Shown: positions 52,614-60,304 of the stretch, in pieces
How the letters are laid out: each line of letters opens with the position of its first letter
Position numbering within the stretch: position 1 is the first letter of the stretch
From: Cyclobacteriaceae bacterium
Lineage (GTDB): Bacteria > Bacteroidota > Bacteroidia > Cytophagales > Cyclobacteriaceae
Assembly (NCBI GenBank): GCA_019638355.1
Contig: JAHBTY010000002.1
Span: 387,001 to 451,000 of the forward strand
Direction: 5' to 3'
Length of the DNA: 64,000 bases
The notes under the pieces: generated by a model
Database searches by the model: none
Seen by the model: only the letters and a program-made list of their open reading frames with translations
What the model was told of the DNA's origin: nothing
Translations under genes and position numbers: made by a program

Positions 52614-53459
52614 TTGAATTTAATTATTTCATACTTGGCCCCTGCTGCACATTATCAACTCGAAAAACTTACCGACATACATTCTAAGCTGCTGGAACGC
52701 AATACCGTGGTTGAAATATTTGTTCCGGAAGGGCATAGTAAGTCGGGCACAGGTTTTCCGCTTCTTATTTTGAATGATGGCCAGGATAGCGAGGCCATTG
52801 CATTAAAAGCCACACTGGAGCAATTAGCCGGGCAAAAAGCTATTCGCAACCCCATTGTGGTAGCGGTGCACGCAGGCGACCGAATGCAAGAGTACGGTGT
52901 TGCCGCAAAGGCCGACTTTAAAAAGCGAGGCACCAAGGCAAAACCATATAGCCGTTTTATTATGAGCGAGCTGATTCCATATCTGGAGTATCGATATGCA
53001 ATTTCAAAACAACCGGCCGAGCGGGCCATTGCCGGATTTTCATTGGGTGGACTATCGGCTGTTGATATTGGCTGGCATCATGACTACTTCGGGCGAATTG
53101 GCGCCTTTAGCGGATCGTTCTGGTGGCGTAAGCGCGACTCGGCCAGCCGGTTTTACTCCGAACATTATGATCGCATTATGCATCATCAAATCCGGAAAGG
53201 AAAATACCGCCCCGGATTAAAATTCTGGTTTCAAACCGGGTTGTTGGATGAGCAGAGCGACCGGAATAAGAATGGCGTAATTGATTCGATTGATGATACG
53301 TTGGATCTGATTGTGGAACTTACCAAAAAAGGATACCGACCCTTTCATGATATTCACTATCTGGAATTACCGCAAGGCGCACATGATTTACCAACTTGGA
53401 AACTAGCTATGCCAGAATTTCTGAAATGGGCCTTTCCTACACCTGCTCAGAAAGTTTAG
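52614..53459 (+). CDS. second esterase-like alpha/beta hydrolase of the amidoligase cluster; N-terminus uncertain
   Basis: Up to 281 residues. The nucleophile elbow is AIAGFSLGGLSAVD, and the histidine is in PQGAHDLPTWKLAMPEF; the fold is again PF00756-like (LLILNDGQDSEAI). The frame has no ATG near its beginning; the TTG at 52614 is the first usable codon. An ATG at 52595 in the neighbouring frame would read MPFKIAIEFNYFILGP and enter this frame if the CCCC near 52640 were CCC, so a frameshift or sequencing error at the N-terminus is possible. Divergent from the cytoplasmic esterase gene, it likely serves the same pathway. Confidence 0.78.
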   Translation: MNLIISYLAPAAHYQLEKLTDIHSKLLERNTVVEIFVPEGHSKSGTGFPLLILNDGQDSEAIALKATLEQLAGQKAIRNPIVVAVHAGDRMQEYGVAAKADFKKRGTKAKPYSRFIMSELIPYLEYRYAISKQPAERAIAGFSLGGLSAVDIGWHHDYFGRIGAFSGSFWWRKRDSASRFYSEHYDRIMHHQIRKGKYRPGLKFWFQTGLLDEQSDRNKNGVIDSIDDTLDLIVELTKKGYRPFHDIHYLELPQGAHDLPTWKLAMPEFLKWAFPTPAQKV

Positions 53460-53475
53460 TTATATTTGTTTTGTT

Positions 53476-53706
53476 ATGAGAGCCGATGAGCGAATTATCA
53501 TTGATGAAACTATTTGTGGTGGTAAACCTGTCATAAGAGGAAAACGCATTACTGTTCAAACAATACTGGAATTTTTAAGTGCGGGTGAAAGCCCTGAGGA
53601 AATCCTTAAGCAATTTCCTTCACTGGAAAAAGCAGACATAGATGCAAGTCTTCGATTTGCCTCAGACTTAATGAATCATAACTACATTATTAAAGAACTG
53701 GCTTAA
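53476..53706 (+). CDS. DUF433-family antitoxin-like protein
   Basis: 76 residues with the DUF433 pattern: CGGKPVIRGKRITVQTILEF and GESPEEILKQFPSLEKADID. The fold is a small winged-helix type. In many bacteria a DUF433 gene is paired with a DUF5615 PIN-like gene, as here with a 2-base gap, so it is taken as the antitoxin. A transferred module is plausible, but its composition does not stand out. Confidence 0.9.
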   Translation: MRADERIIIDETICGGKPVIRGKRITVQTILEFLSAGESPEEILKQFPSLEKADIDASLRFASDLMNHNYIIKELA

Positions 53707-53708
53707 TT

Positions 53709-54050
53709 ATGCCAAGATTCTTAGTTGATGTAAACTTACCTTACTACTTCTCCATTTGGAACAATCCGGATTATATTCATCAATTTGATATTGATGACAC
53801 CTGGAAAGACTCTATGATCTGGAACCATGCCCGGGAAAATAACCTGATGATTATTTCCAAAGATAGCGACTTTTCTAATCGGGTATTGCTGTTAAATCCG
53901 CCACCTAAAGTTATTCATATCAGGTTTGGTAACCTTAAGATGAAAGACTTTTTCAATCGAATGACACAAGTTTGGCCTGAAGTAATTAGGTTAAATGAAA
54001 ACTATAAACTTGTAAATGTATTTATCGATAGAATAGAAGCAATAAACTAA
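53709..54050 (+). CDS. DUF5615 PIN-like toxin candidate
   Basis: 113 residues. PRFLVDVNLPYYFSIW carries the first acidic residue of the PIN-like fold, MIISKDSDFSNR the second pair, and IHIRFGNLKMKDF the usual closing segment. The family is thought to be a ribonuclease toxin counteracted by the DUF433 partner just upstream. It overlaps nothing but ends one base before the next gene. Confidence 0.86.
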   Translation: MPRFLVDVNLPYYFSIWNNPDYIHQFDIDDTWKDSMIWNHARENNLMIISKDSDFSNRVLLLNPPPKVIHIRFGNLKMKDFFNRMTQVWPEVIRLNENYKLVNVFIDRIEAIN

Positions 54051-54051
54051 A

Positions 54052-54672
54052 ATGACAAACACTGTAAACACCATTGTATTTGATCTGGGTGCCGTACTGA
54101 TTGATTGGAACCCGCGCTACCTGTATCGTAAAATTTTTAAAACCGAAGAAGAAGTAACCTGGTTTCTGGAAAACATCTGCACACACGATTGGAACGAGAA
54201 ACAAGATGCGGGTCGTTCTTTTGAAGAAGCAACAGAAGAATTACTTGCGAAATTTCCTGAGCATGAAGTTCCCATTCGTGCGTGGTACGGGCGCTGGCAA
54301 GAAACCATGAATGGACCGATACAAGGCACGGTTGACATTCTGAAAGAAATCCGCGATTCGAAAAAGTATAAGCTCTACGCACTCACCAACTGGTCGGCCG
54401 AAACATTTCCATGGGCGTTAGAAAAATTTGAGTTCTTACATTGGTTTGAAGGCATTGTGGTTTCGGGGCATGAAAAAACCCGTAAGCCATTTCCGGAATT
54501 TTTTCAGATCTTATTTGATCGCCATAAAATAAATCCTGCGCAAGCATTATTTATTGATGATAGCTTACGCAATATCAATGGGTCGTTGAATGTGGGTATG
54601 CCAGGCATTCATTTTCAATCGCCCGAACAATTGCGAGCTGAATTAATAAATAGAAATATTCTGGAAGCTTAA
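54052..54672 (+). CDS. HAD-family phosphatase, subfamily IA (YihX-like)
   Basis: 206 residues. Motif I VFDLGAVLIDWNPRYLY has D-x-G instead of the usual D-x-D, a form shared by the YihX/2-haloacid dehalogenase-like group. A helical cap follows, then ALTNWSAETFPWAL, HEKTRKPFPEFFQILF and LFIDDSLRNINGS. E. coli YihX dephosphorylates glucose-1-phosphate; the substrate here is unknown. It starts one base after the DUF5615 gene stop. Confidence 0.87.
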   Translation: MTNTVNTIVFDLGAVLIDWNPRYLYRKIFKTEEEVTWFLENICTHDWNEKQDAGRSFEEATEELLAKFPEHEVPIRAWYGRWQETMNGPIQGTVDILKEIRDSKKYKLYALTNWSAETFPWALEKFEFLHWFEGIVVSGHEKTRKPFPEFFQILFDRHKINPAQALFIDDSLRNINGSLNVGMPGIHFQSPEQLRAELINRNILEA

Positions 54673-54687
54673 TTCACCCTTTTAAAG

Positions 54688-55569
54688 ATGAAATTATTTT
54701 TATTTTCTCTCCTGATTGTATTAACCGCAAGCACCACACAGGCACAAATTGAGTTATTTAAAGATTCCAAAACCGGAAAGTTTGGGTTTACCGATGAAAA
54801 CGGGGATTGGGTAATTCAACCTCAGTTTGAAGAAGGTGAAGATTTTTTTGACTACAATTTTACATTCGTAAAAAAAGGTGGCAAGTGGGGATTAATAAAC
54901 CGCAAAGGAGAAACCGTGTTGCCATTTGAGTATGGTAAACCCGGCTACCCGCAATACGATGACAACCTGATACCTGTTGTGAAAAATAAAAAGCATGGCC
55001 TGGTAAATAAAAATACCGGCACTGAAAGCATTGCTTGTGTGTACAATCAAAAACTGGTGTTTCAGGAAAATTTTTATTGGACAGATACCATGTTGCTACT
55101 GGCCATAAAAGAAAACAAAGCCGGACTTATTGATGTGTCAGGAAAAGTAATCATCAATTTTTTATACGACACTTTTGAGCGAGAACCATTCACTGCAATA
55201 GAAACGGTTCTAAAATCAGGCGTAATATTAACTACCCAGAATAAAAAAAGCGGCATTATCGATAATCAAGGTAACGTCCTGGTTCCCTTTCAATACGATC
55301 AAGTACGTGTGCGCGAATATCCAGACACCTTGTTGTTCGACATTGCTTCCAAAAAGAAGTTTGGGATTTATTCAGCGTTAGATAAAAAAGAGCTGGCACC
55401 AACAGTTTATGATGAGAAAATATACTTTGAGGATAATGGCTATGCTGTTGTAAGTCGTAAGAAAAAATACGGTGTAATTGATCGCACCGGAAAAGAAGTT
55501 GTTCCCTGTACACGTACCATGGCCACAGCCTTAGAGGAAATGGATAAGCTTCCATCCAATAACAATTGA
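54688..55569 (+). CDS. secreted WG-repeat protein
   Basis: 293 residues. A signal peptide (MKLFLFSLLIVLTASTTQAQ) is followed by about seven WG repeats: GKFGFTDENGDWVIQPQFEE, GKWGLINRKGETVLPFEY, KKHGLVNKNTG, NKAGLIDVSGKVIINFLYD, KKSGIIDNQGNVLVPFQYD, KKFGIYSALDKKEL and KKYGVIDRTGKEVVPC. WG repeats fold into a beta-propeller-like or solenoid structure of unknown role. It is 16 bases downstream of the HAD gene and 4 upstream of the NlpE-META gene. Confidence 0.85.
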   Translation: MKLFLFSLLIVLTASTTQAQIELFKDSKTGKFGFTDENGDWVIQPQFEEGEDFFDYNFTFVKKGGKWGLINRKGETVLPFEYGKPGYPQYDDNLIPVVKNKKHGLVNKNTGTESIACVYNQKLVFQENFYWTDTMLLLAIKENKAGLIDVSGKVIINFLYDTFEREPFTAIETVLKSGVILTTQNKKSGIIDNQGNVLVPFQYDQVRVREYPDTLLFDIASKKKFGIYSALDKKELAPTVYDEKIYFEDNGYAVVSRKKKYGVIDRTGKEVVPCTRTMATALEEMDKLPSNNN

Positions 55570-55572
55570 ACC

Positions 55573-56313
55573 ATGAGGTTGAATTATTTTATTCTTCTTT
55601 TGATAATAGTCTTTGCTTGCAAAGCTCCGCACGAGAAGAAAACGGATGTGGGCATGCTTACCCAACAGGTTATTGGAAGTTATGAAGCATCCTTACCCTG
55701 TGATGGTTGTGTTAGTATTGAGTATCAATTAGAACTTGAATCGGATTCATCATTTATAGAACACATCGCTTTTCTGGGTGACCCTAACGGAAACTATGAA
55801 GTACACGGTAAGTGGTATGCCGAGGTTGATTCCACGCTTACACTAAACCCCGGTCGGTTAGCGTATAAGATAAAAGTAAATGCCAACGGAACTTTAACCA
55901 TTACCGATGCCATTGAAAACCATCTGGAAAAACAGCCGGCTGTGCTTTCGCGAACCGGAACCTCAGGAATGGATCAATCTGTTTTGTTGAACGACATCTG
56001 GGTATTGGAAGCTATCGACAATATTGAAATTTCAGATGCTGATTTTCGCGAACGTCCACAACTGGAGTTCCACAAAGTGGATGGAAAAGTAATGGGCACC
56101 ACCGGGTGCAACAGGCTTAACGGAACTTATGCAACAACCGGAAACAATATCAACTTAGGACCTTTGCTCACCACCAAAATGGCTTGTGCCGGAAAAGGTG
56201 AAGCTCAACTTACTCAGGCGTTGAGTGAAGTATCCGCTTTCAAAATTCTTAACCTGAAACTCTACTTGTTTGCCGGCACTACCGAAAAGTTACGTTTTCG
56301 CAAAGCGGATTAA
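55573..56313 (+). CDS. NlpE-META domain lipoprotein
   Basis: 246 residues. The lipoprotein signal ends at cysteine 15 (IIVFACKAPHEKK). The N-terminal domain has the NlpE N-terminal motif LPCDGCVSIEYQLELESD with its CxxC, and the C-terminal domain is META/HslJ-like (VMGTTGCNRLNGTYATTGNN, LTTKMACAGKGEAQLTQAL). NlpE senses copper and envelope stress in E. coli; META domains occur in heat-shock and resistance proteins. The combination suggests an envelope-stress lipoprotein. It is coupled to the WG-repeat gene by a 3-base gap. Confidence 0.88.
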   Translation: MRLNYFILLLIIVFACKAPHEKKTDVGMLTQQVIGSYEASLPCDGCVSIEYQLELESDSSFIEHIAFLGDPNGNYEVHGKWYAEVDSTLTLNPGRLAYKIKVNANGTLTITDAIENHLEKQPAVLSRTGTSGMDQSVLLNDIWVLEAIDNIEISDADFRERPQLEFHKVDGKVMGTTGCNRLNGTYATTGNNINLGPLLTTKMACAGKGEAQLTQALSEVSAFKILNLKLYLFAGTTEKLRFRKAD

Positions 56314-57552
56314 TTACTTCGTGTAATTCAGAATCACAAACTCAATAATATCACAACATTCGTGAATCTGCTCTTCGGTAATCACCAGGGGTGGCGCCAA
56401 CCGGATAATGTTACCATGGGTTGGTTTGGCAAGCAGTCCTTGGGTGGCAAATTGCACACACAAATTCCACGCTGTTTCACTTTCAGGCGAATCGTTAATT
56501 ACAATTGCATTTAACAAACCTTTACCGCGCACCAGCTTAACGAGTGATGTTTTTTCCATTAACCCCTTCATGCGATCACGAAATACTTCGCCCAGGTTTG
56601 CAGCGTTAACGGCAAGGTTTTCATCTTTAACAACCTGCAAGGCTTCAACTACAATAGCAGCTGCTAACGGGTTACCCCCAAAGGTAGAACCGTGTTCACC
56701 CGGTTTTATCACCAGCATAATTTCATCATTGGCCAAAACCACCGAAACGGGTAAAACACCACCCGAAAGGGCTTTGCCAAGAATCAACAGATCAGGTCTT
56801 ACATCTTCATGATCGCTGGCCAGCATTTTACCGGTGCGTGCAATACCGGTTTGTATTTCATCCATCATCAGCAATACATTGTACTGCTTGCATAAATCGG
56901 CTGCTGCTTTCAAATAACCGCGCTGTGGAACATAAACTCCTGCCTCGCCTTGTATAGGCTCAATCCATAACCCACATACGTTTGGATTGGCGAGTGCTTG
57001 TTCCAATTCGGTTACATTATCGTACTCAATCATTTCAAAGCCGGGCATAAACGGGCCGAATCCCTTGCGGGCCGATGGATCGCTGGATGCTGAAATAATA
57101 GTAGTAGTGCGGCCGTGAAAATTTTTACGCGCCACCACAATCACAGCCTTGTTATCTTCTATTCTCCTTTTGGTGTAACCCCATTTACGCGCCAACTTAA
57201 TGGCTGTTTCGTTTGCTTCGGCACCGCTGTTCATAAACAAAGCTTTGTCGTAACCAAACGTATCGCACACATATTTTTCGGCAATACCTAATTTATCATT
57301 ATAAAACGCACGCGAGGTTAGCGTAAGTTCTTTGGCTTGCGCGATTAATGCATTGATGATACGCGGATGGCAATGCCCCTGGTTAACCGCACTATAGGCC
57401 GACAGGAAGTCGTAATACCGTTTACCTTCCACATCCCATAAAAAAACACCTTCGCCCCTGGTAAGTACTACCGGCAGCGGATGATAATTATGTGCACCAA
57501 ATTTTTCTTCCAGATCAATAGCCTCCTGGCTGGATGTGATTGTCGTTACCAT
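56314..57552 (-). CDS. rocD: ornithine--oxo-acid transaminase
   Basis: 412 residues from the ATG at 57552, preferred because the -7 element TAACTTTG (minus strand, 57571-57578) sits 18 bases upstream and the extension above is not family-like. It is a class III aminotransferase with AIDLEEKFGAHNYHPLPVVL at the start, the pyridoxal-phosphate lysine in LLILGKALSGGVLPVS, and SGAEANETAIKLARKWGY, HGRTTTIISAS. It converts ornithine to glutamate semialdehyde. Length and motifs are those of RocD. Confidence 0.94.
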   Translation of the reverse strand: MVTTITSSQEAIDLEEKFGAHNYHPLPVVLTRGEGVFLWDVEGKRYYDFLSAYSAVNQGHCHPRIINALIAQAKELTLTSRAFYNDKLGIAEKYVCDTFGYDKALFMNSGAEANETAIKLARKWGYTKRRIEDNKAVIVVARKNFHGRTTTIISASSDPSARKGFGPFMPGFEMIEYDNVTELEQALANPNVCGLWIEPIQGEAGVYVPQRGYLKAAADLCKQYNVLLMMDEIQTGIARTGKMLASDHEDVRPDLLILGKALSGGVLPVSVVLANDEIMLVIKPGEHGSTFGGNPLAAAIVVEALQVVKDENLAVNAANLGEVFRDRMKGLMEKTSLVKLVRGKGLLNAIVINDSPESETAWNLCVQFATQGLLAKPTHGNIIRLAPPLVITEEQIHECCDIIEFVILNYTK

Positions 57553-57601
57553 AACTGAATATTTACTTGCCAAAGTTAAACATTTGGCCGTGAGTTTATG
57601 T

Positions 57602-57632
57602 TTTGCACAGGCGTGCGAATGCACTACCTTTG
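57602..57632 (+). promoter_or_regulatory. full Bacteroidota promoter of the RmuC-like gene
   Basis: TTTG at 57602-57605 and TACCTTTG at 57625-57632 are 19 bases apart, an exact copy of the Bacteroidota promoter TTTG-N19-TAnnTTTG. The start codon follows 24 bases later. Confidence 0.75.
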
Positions 57633-57655
57633 AACATTACTTTTTAAACTAACAC

Positions 57656-59029
57656 ATGGATTTTTTTCTCGACCATACACGCAGGTTATTCGATACCCTG
57701 AAAACTATTAGTTTGTGGAGCAGATTGTTTGGCTGGGGCCAGGTAAAATCGCAACTAGTGGAAGCCAATGGCGAGTTGCAAAAACTAAGTGCTACGGCTA
57801 CAGCCATCAAATCTGAAAATACCCGCCTGGAAAATGCACTTACTATAGAAAAAGCTGCACTTAAAAATTTACAGGATGGATATAACCGTGTAAGTACCGA
57901 ATTGGAAGTGTTTAAAAACTCCCAACTCCATCAAACTGAAAAATTGAAAGAGCTTCAGGATAAAAATGTTACACTCGAAACTCTCAACCATCAATACCTG
58001 AAACGCGGCCAGGAGTTGTCCAACGAATTAAACGGGTTGAAACAAAAACTTGAAACGCTGGATAAAAATCAGCAAGAGTTAAAAGAAGAAAACAGTAAGC
58101 TTAAAAAAGACGAGGAGTTTCGCAGGCATGAACACTCCAATGCCATGGCCTCACTTCGGGAAATACAGCGCAAAATTCAAGATGATCGCGAACAGGAACT
58201 TGCTGCTAAAAACCAAGCGGAAATACTTCGCATTCGCAAACTGAAAGAAACCTGGCTGAAGCACGAAGAGAATGTAAAGAACCGAATGCGCGCCATCTGC
58301 CACCGGCATGGAATTGAGTATGTAGATAAAGTTCCCTTTAAAGGAAAACCCGATAACACCGTAAAGATTAACGATGAGTATATCATCTTCGATGCGAAAA
58401 GTCCTGCCGGAGATGATTTATCTAACTTTCCATCTTATCTAAAAGTACAAGCCGAAGGAGCAATAAAGTATGTGAAAGAAGAGAACGTGCGCAAAGAAGT
58501 TTTTTTGGTTGTACCTACCAACACGCTGGAATACCTGGAGACTTTTGAATACCGATTAAGCGATTATACGGTGTATGTTATCTCGCGCGATTCGTTAGAG
58601 CCTATGCTGCTTACGCTGAGGCGAATTGAAGAGTACGAATTTGCCGAACAGATGAGTCCTGAAGAACGAGAAAATATATCGCGGGTAATTGGCAAGTTCG
58701 TTCACCTGAGCAAACGCAGAATTCAGATTGATGGATTTTTCGCCAAGCAGTTTTTCGAATTGGTGTATCGTACCGAAGCCGATTTATCAAAAGAGTTTTT
58801 GGAAAAAGTGGCTGAGTTTGAGAAATCTGAAAAATTAAATCCACCACAAGAAAAGCGCGAGAAGCAAATCAGCATGAAAGAACTAGAGAGTGATGCTGAG
58901 AAGATTCAAGGCGAAGCACAGCAAAAAGGAATTGACATGCAGGATAACCTGCTGATGAAAGAACTAAACAAACTCCCACTTTACTTTACTACCGAACCCG
59001 ATAAAAGTCAAAAAGACCTGTTTGAATAA
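57656..59029 (+). CDS. coiled-coil protein with RmuC-like PD-(D/E)XK nuclease domain
   Basis: 457 residues. Residues about 30-215 form a long coiled coil (LVEANGELQKLSATATAIK, ELSNELNGLKQKLETLDKN). The following domain has the PD-(D/E)XK signature: D233 in GKPDNTVKINDE, then D246 and K248 in YIIFDAKSPAG, with beta strands between, as in RmuC. RmuC is linked to DNA recombination and to restricting inverted repeats and foreign DNA. A final charged region includes KEKRE-type helices and ends in DLFE. It may be membrane-near; no membrane helix is certain. It is separate from other repair genes, and a lipoprotein gene starts 11 bases downstream. The RmuC family assignment is inferred from the motif. 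Confidence 0.72.
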   Translation: MDFFLDHTRRLFDTLKTISLWSRLFGWGQVKSQLVEANGELQKLSATATAIKSENTRLENALTIEKAALKNLQDGYNRVSTELEVFKNSQLHQTEKLKELQDKNVTLETLNHQYLKRGQELSNELNGLKQKLETLDKNQQELKEENSKLKKDEEFRRHEHSNAMASLREIQRKIQDDREQELAAKNQAEILRIRKLKETWLKHEENVKNRMRAICHRHGIEYVDKVPFKGKPDNTVKINDEYIIFDAKSPAGDDLSNFPSYLKVQAEGAIKYVKEENVRKEVFLVVPTNTLEYLETFEYRLSDYTVYVISRDSLEPMLLTLRRIEEYEFAEQMSPEERENISRVIGKFVHLSKRRIQIDGFFAKQFFELVYRTEADLSKEFLEKVAEFEKSEKLNPPQEKREKQISMKELESDAEKIQGEAQQKGIDMQDNLLMKELNKLPLYFTTEPDKSQKDLFE

Positions 59030-59040
59030 ACCACCTGATT

Positions 59041-59415
59041 ATGAAAAATTATTCTATCGCTATTTTTATTGCGCTTGCCTTCACGGCTTGTGTAGCTTCA
59101 AAAACCACCAGTAAAGCCCCATCGCCCACAGGCAGTTGGGATTACACCATTACCGGCACTCCGCAAGGAGATTTTAAAGGTGTAATGATTATTGCCGAAG
59201 TTAACAAAGTGCTTGGCGCTAAATTGATAAGCGATGGAGCCGAACTTCCCATTGATAAGTTTGTATTCAACAAAGAAACACGCAAGATGTCGGGCGAGTT
59301 TGATTACTCAGGTGCGTTGATTTTGTTTGATGGTTTATTTGCTACCAATGAAATAACCGGCAGTATGTCCACCAGTGGCATGAACTTTCCTTTTAAAGCA
59401 ACCCGAAAAAACTAA
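59041..59415 (+). CDS. small lipoprotein of unknown function
   Basis: 124 residues. The lipoprotein signal ends at cysteine 17 (AIFIALAFTACVASK). A beta-rich domain follows (GSWDYTITGTPQGDFKGVMI, GALILFDGLFATNEITGSM), of the type seen in small lipid- or ligand-binding lipoproteins of Bacteroidota. I cannot name the family. Two bases separate it from the GroES-like gene, so both may be one transcript. Confidence 0.72.
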   Translation: MKNYSIAIFIALAFTACVASKTTSKAPSPTGSWDYTITGTPQGDFKGVMIIAEVNKVLGAKLISDGAELPIDKFVFNKETRKMSGEFDYSGALILFDGLFATNEITGSMSTSGMNFPFKATRKN

Positions 59416-59417
59416 GC

Positions 59418-59798
59418 ATGTCAGTAAAAATTACAGCCGATAATAAACTTAAAAAACTGATAGTAGTGGGCGATCGGGTATTGATCCGCCCGGCCAAAGA
59501 AAATGACAAAACCGAAAGCGGTTTGTACCTTCCACCCGGGGTACAAGAAAAAGAAAAAATTCAGAAGGGTTACGTAATTAAAGTGGGGCCTGGCTATCCA
59601 TTACCGATGCCAGCCGATGAAGATGATGTGTGGAAAGGCAAAGAAGAGCAGGTAAAGTATTTGCCGTTGCAAGCACAGGAAGGCGATCTTGCTATTTTCT
59701 TACAGAAAGGGGCTATTGAAGTAATGTACGAAGGGCAAAAATATTTTATTGTGCCACAGGTTTCAATCCTGATGCTGGAACGCGAAGAAGAATTATGA
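59418..59798 (+). CDS. GroES-like co-chaperonin paralogue
   Basis: 126 residues with the Cpn10 fold: IVVGDRVLIRPAKENDKTES, GLYLPPGVQEKEKIQKGYVI, KVGPGYPLP and a longer than usual insert (PADEDDVWKGKEEQVKYLPL) before YEGQKYFIVPQVSILML. It is not next to a groEL gene and is longer than standard GroES (about 95), so it is probably a second, specialised copy. Its stop overlaps the start of the next gene by 4 bases (ATGA). Confidence 0.87.
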   Translation: MSVKITADNKLKKLIVVGDRVLIRPAKENDKTESGLYLPPGVQEKEKIQKGYVIKVGPGYPLPMPADEDDVWKGKEEQVKYLPLQAQEGDLAIFLQKGAIEVMYEGQKYFIVPQVSILMLEREEEL

Positions 59799-60001
59799 AG
59801 GGCCTTTCGTTCGATGTACTGCGAGTAGGCAAAAAATACCGGCTCAAAAATTTTGGCGAAACCTACGAGTTTGAAATAGAACGCATTCTTACCAATGGCG
59901 ATTTTAAGGTTAAAGACCTCCACACATTGGAGCGTTACCTGCTGAAAGACACGATCAAATTCGGAACTGGTAAAGATTTTGAAATTCGTGATCTCGACTA
60001 A
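59795..60001 (+). CDS. 68-residue protein coupled to the GroES-like gene, unknown family
   Basis: MKGLSFDVLRVGKKYRLKNF at the N-terminus, then EFEIERILTNGDFKVKDLHT. It is a small, charged, probably beta-barrel-like protein with no signal peptide. The 4-base overlap with the GroES-like gene shows coupled translation. I do not recognise a family. Confidence 0.72.
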   Translation: MKGLSFDVLRVGKKYRLKNFGETYEFEIERILTNGDFKVKDLHTLERYLLKDTIKFGTGKDFEIRDLD

Positions 60002-60179
60002 GGCGAGGTAACCTGACTCTTGGTAGAATTTAATCTCAAAATATTTGCATTTAGCTGGTTTCATTACATGCCATTGCCGAATACAACATCAAATTCAACA
60101 CCCATGTAACCACAATCGGTAGTTGCAATCAGGTGCTAACCTGACTAAAAAAATCAAAACAATCAAAAATTTATTACTC
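60002..60179 (+). promoter_or_regulatory. promoter and long leader before the 39-residue peptide and SPFH genes
   Basis: TTG at 60020-60022 and AATATTTG at 60040-60047 (7 of 8 to the -7 consensus) are about 18 bases apart. The leader to the ATG at 60180 would be about 130 bases. TAACCTGACT occurs both at 60009-60018 and again near 60137, which may mark a regulator site. I see no other gene. Confidence 0.4.
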
Positions 60180-60299
60180 ATGATTCGGTTAGCTCTTGCA
60201 ATCGGCTTTATGGCCGTATTTGGAATAGTAGCATACGCTATTGTACTATTACTTACCGATTATTTCTCAAATAAAAACAAGTCTAACCAAAACCCCTAA
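60180..60299 (+). CDS. 39-residue single-helix membrane peptide upstream of the SPFH gene
   Basis: From the ATG at 60180 to the TAA at 60297-60299 the codons give MIRLALAIGFMAVFGIVAYA, then IVLLLTDYFSNKNK and a short tail. One membrane helix (about residues 4-26) is followed by a basic, asparagine-rich cytoplasmic end. It is too short for most gene finders. It lies 5 bases before the SPFH gene and shares its promoter. Such micro-proteins often regulate or anchor a neighbouring membrane complex. Confidence 0.6.
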   Translation: MIRLALAIGFMAVFGIVAYAIVLLLTDYFSNKNKSNQNP

Positions 60300-60304
60300 C
60301 AGTT

